A DNA stretch of 45,799 bases from Enterobacter soli ATCC BAA-2102 (GTDB lineage Bacteria > Pseudomonadota > Gammaproteobacteria > Enterobacterales > Enterobacteriaceae). The stretch spans positions 1-45,799 of the forward strand of contig NZ_LXES01000016.1 of NCBI RefSeq assembly GCF_001654845.1, in the 5' to 3' direction. The notes beneath the pieces were generated by a model. That model did no database searches. It saw nothing but the letters and a program-made list of their open reading frames with translations, and was not told the origin of the DNA. Position 1 is the first letter of the stretch. Each line of letters starts with the position of its first letter. Shown here in pieces: positions 44,973 through 45,799 of this stretch. The translations under genes and the position numbers were made by a program.

Positions 44973-45000
44973 GCTGGGAAGATTTTATAATCTTCCCAGC
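44973..45000 (-). terminator. Terminator after the main Rhs immunity gene
   Basis: GCTGGGAAGAT/ATCTTCCCAGC (11 bp, 6-nt loop) with T-rich sequence on both sides, 8 bp after the immunity stop. It separates the expressed toxin-immunity pair from the displaced module. Confidence 0.88.
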
Positions 45001-45007
45001 TTTTTAG

Positions 45008-45385
45008 TTAAAGCTCAACCGGATATAATGACACATTATTTACAGGCGTAGAAAAAGAGACATATTTAATTGTGCCTGGAGATGAATTAACATCTAAAAA
45101 TATGACTTCACCACCTAGCGAGACAGTTAAAACACCATCGTTCTCATAAGATAATATCTGTGCAGTGAATGACAACTCATTATCCAACATCTTGATGGTG
45201 GAAGTTTTTTTATTTGTACTATTTATATTTACCCCCCATTCAAACATATCATCAACATCTAACTCAACATGATAACAACCACCCACTTTTGGGGATTCCC
45301 CGCACCATATAGCCACTCCCTTACCTAAAGATGAGATGAACTTTACTTTATTTTCATGAACGTCCACTATCGTTATATTTGTCAT
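45008..45385 (-). CDS. Putative immunity protein of the main Rhs toxin
   Basis: A 125-residue, probably beta-rich acidic protein (MTNITIVDVHENKVKFIS...), not recognised. The ATG overlaps the toxin stop as ATGA, so toxin and immunity are translationally coupled. A strong terminator follows directly. Low GC, like the toxin tip. Position and coupling make it the likely immunity protein for the tip encoded at 45382-45799. Confidence 0.7.
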   Translation of the reverse strand: MTNITIVDVHENKVKFISSLGKGVAIWCGESPKVGGCYHVELDVDDMFEWGVNINSTNKKTSTIKMLDNELSFTAQILSYENDGVLTVSLGGEVIFLDVNSSPGTIKYVSFSTPVNNVSLYPVEL

Positions 45386-45799
45386 TTTAATATAGGCACC
45401 CTCACAACAACATTATCGACATTCATTACATTATTTACAGAATCTAATGTCCATATTTCTTCATGATAATGATGTTTAGTTGGTTTACTATTCATTTCAT
45501 GATTACCATAGCGAATACTTCTTTTACCGTCAGCCGATACTATTCTGTCTGGGTCTGGTAACCCCGTTCTGGGATGAGTATTTGTATGAGGGACTGGGCC
45601 AAGGAAATCATCCCATAGGTTAAGGGCATCTTCCGGTTTAACTGCTTTAGGTGCATAGGTTTCATTGTGGTATCCCTGTCCGGGAGGAGTTTGATTTGTT
45701 CCACCTGTTCCGCCGCAACTAAGACCTAACGGATCTATCCACGACAGCGGATCCGGCACATACGCATACTGATTCAGCCCCCCCGCCAGCCCCACCGGA
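45382..45799 (-). CDS. 3' end of an Rhs polymorphic toxin gene (partial)
   Basis: Continues beyond the right edge. The last core residues (GLAGGLNQYAYVPDPLSWIDPLGL) precede a variable tip of about 110 residues starting SCGGTGGTNQTPPG. The tip has ALNLWDDFLGP, HPRTGLPDPDRIVSADG, SIRYGNHEMNS and a His-rich KHHYHEEIW. These recall the polymorphic toxin type 24 (Ntox24) group, from memory and unverified. Rhs proteins are delivered through type VI secretion, usually with VgrG and an adaptor, which would be outside the window. The G7 tract at 45778-45784 keeps core and tip in frame here. Confidence 0.82.
   Translation of the reverse strand, partial: PVGLAGGLNQYAYVPDPLSWIDPLGLSCGGTGGTNQTPPGQGYHNETYAPKAVKPEDALNLWDDFLGPVPHTNTHPRTGLPDPDRIVSADGKRSIRYGNHEMNSKPTKHHYHEEIWTLDSVNNVMNVDNVVVRVPILK
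45745..45798 (-). repeat. Direct repeat of the Rhs core end, copy in the main rhs gene
   Basis: Partner of 44423-44477, with seven instead of eight G on the coding strand. The match would probably extend beyond the window edge, although the last visible base (45799) differs from the other copy. Confidence 0.92.

Overview
This window is an enterobacterial chromosome segment centred on the replication origin. Gene content, order and protein lengths match the Escherichia coli oriC region read in reverse: rrn promoters, yieP-hsrA, rbsRKBCAD, kup, ravA-viaA, asnA/asnC, mioC, oriC, mnmG-rsmG, atpIBEFHAGDC, glmUS, pstSCAB-phoU, yieH, adeP, chrR, yieE, yidZ and mdtL. It is not E. coli itself. The bgl-type genes that follow phoU in E. 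coli are absent, no tnaCAB lies beside mdtL, a pectate-lyase gene sits between atpC and glmU, and the REP and GC-rich repeats are of another type. A genus near Enterobacter, Lelliottia or Leclercia is my best guess, and it is an inference only.

Region 1 (1-8400). The left edge holds the tandem P1/P2 promoters of an rRNA operon transcribed leftward out of the window, then yieP-hsrA, then the complete ribose uptake and catabolism operon on the minus strand. The rbs control region has one canonical and one variant RbsR-type operator and a CRP-like site at about -61.5.

Region 2 (8400-18700). kup, the ravA-viaA pair, asnA and its regulator asnC, mioC, oriC (three AT-rich 13-mers, DnaA boxes, about a dozen GATC sites), then mnmG and rsmG. 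Box R1 is TTACCCACA instead of the expected TTATCCACA.

Region 3 (18700-32350). The whole F1Fo ATP synthase operon with a recognisable promoter, the atpE translational enhancer and a strong terminator. An accessory insert follows: a 23-codon ORF with an excellent ribosome-binding site behind two perfect CRP-type sites, and a secreted family-9 pectate lyase behind a KdgR-like palindrome. Then come glmU and glmS.

Region 4 (32350-43200). The Pho regulon operon pstSCAB-phoU behind two Pho boxes, yieH, adeP with a PurR-like operator, the yieE-chrR pair, a frameshifted yidZ and the efflux gene mdtL.

Region 5 (43200-45799). A polymorphic-toxin (Rhs) locus on the minus strand. The 3' end of an rhs gene, with its variable toxin tip and an ATGA-overlapping putative immunity gene, enters from the right. 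A displaced module follows: core fragment, second toxin tip, second putative immunity gene. The conserved core carries a G7 tract in the main copy and G8 in the displaced copy; the extra G separates core from tip. This locus and the small-peptide/pectate-lyase insert are the least ordinary parts of the window.
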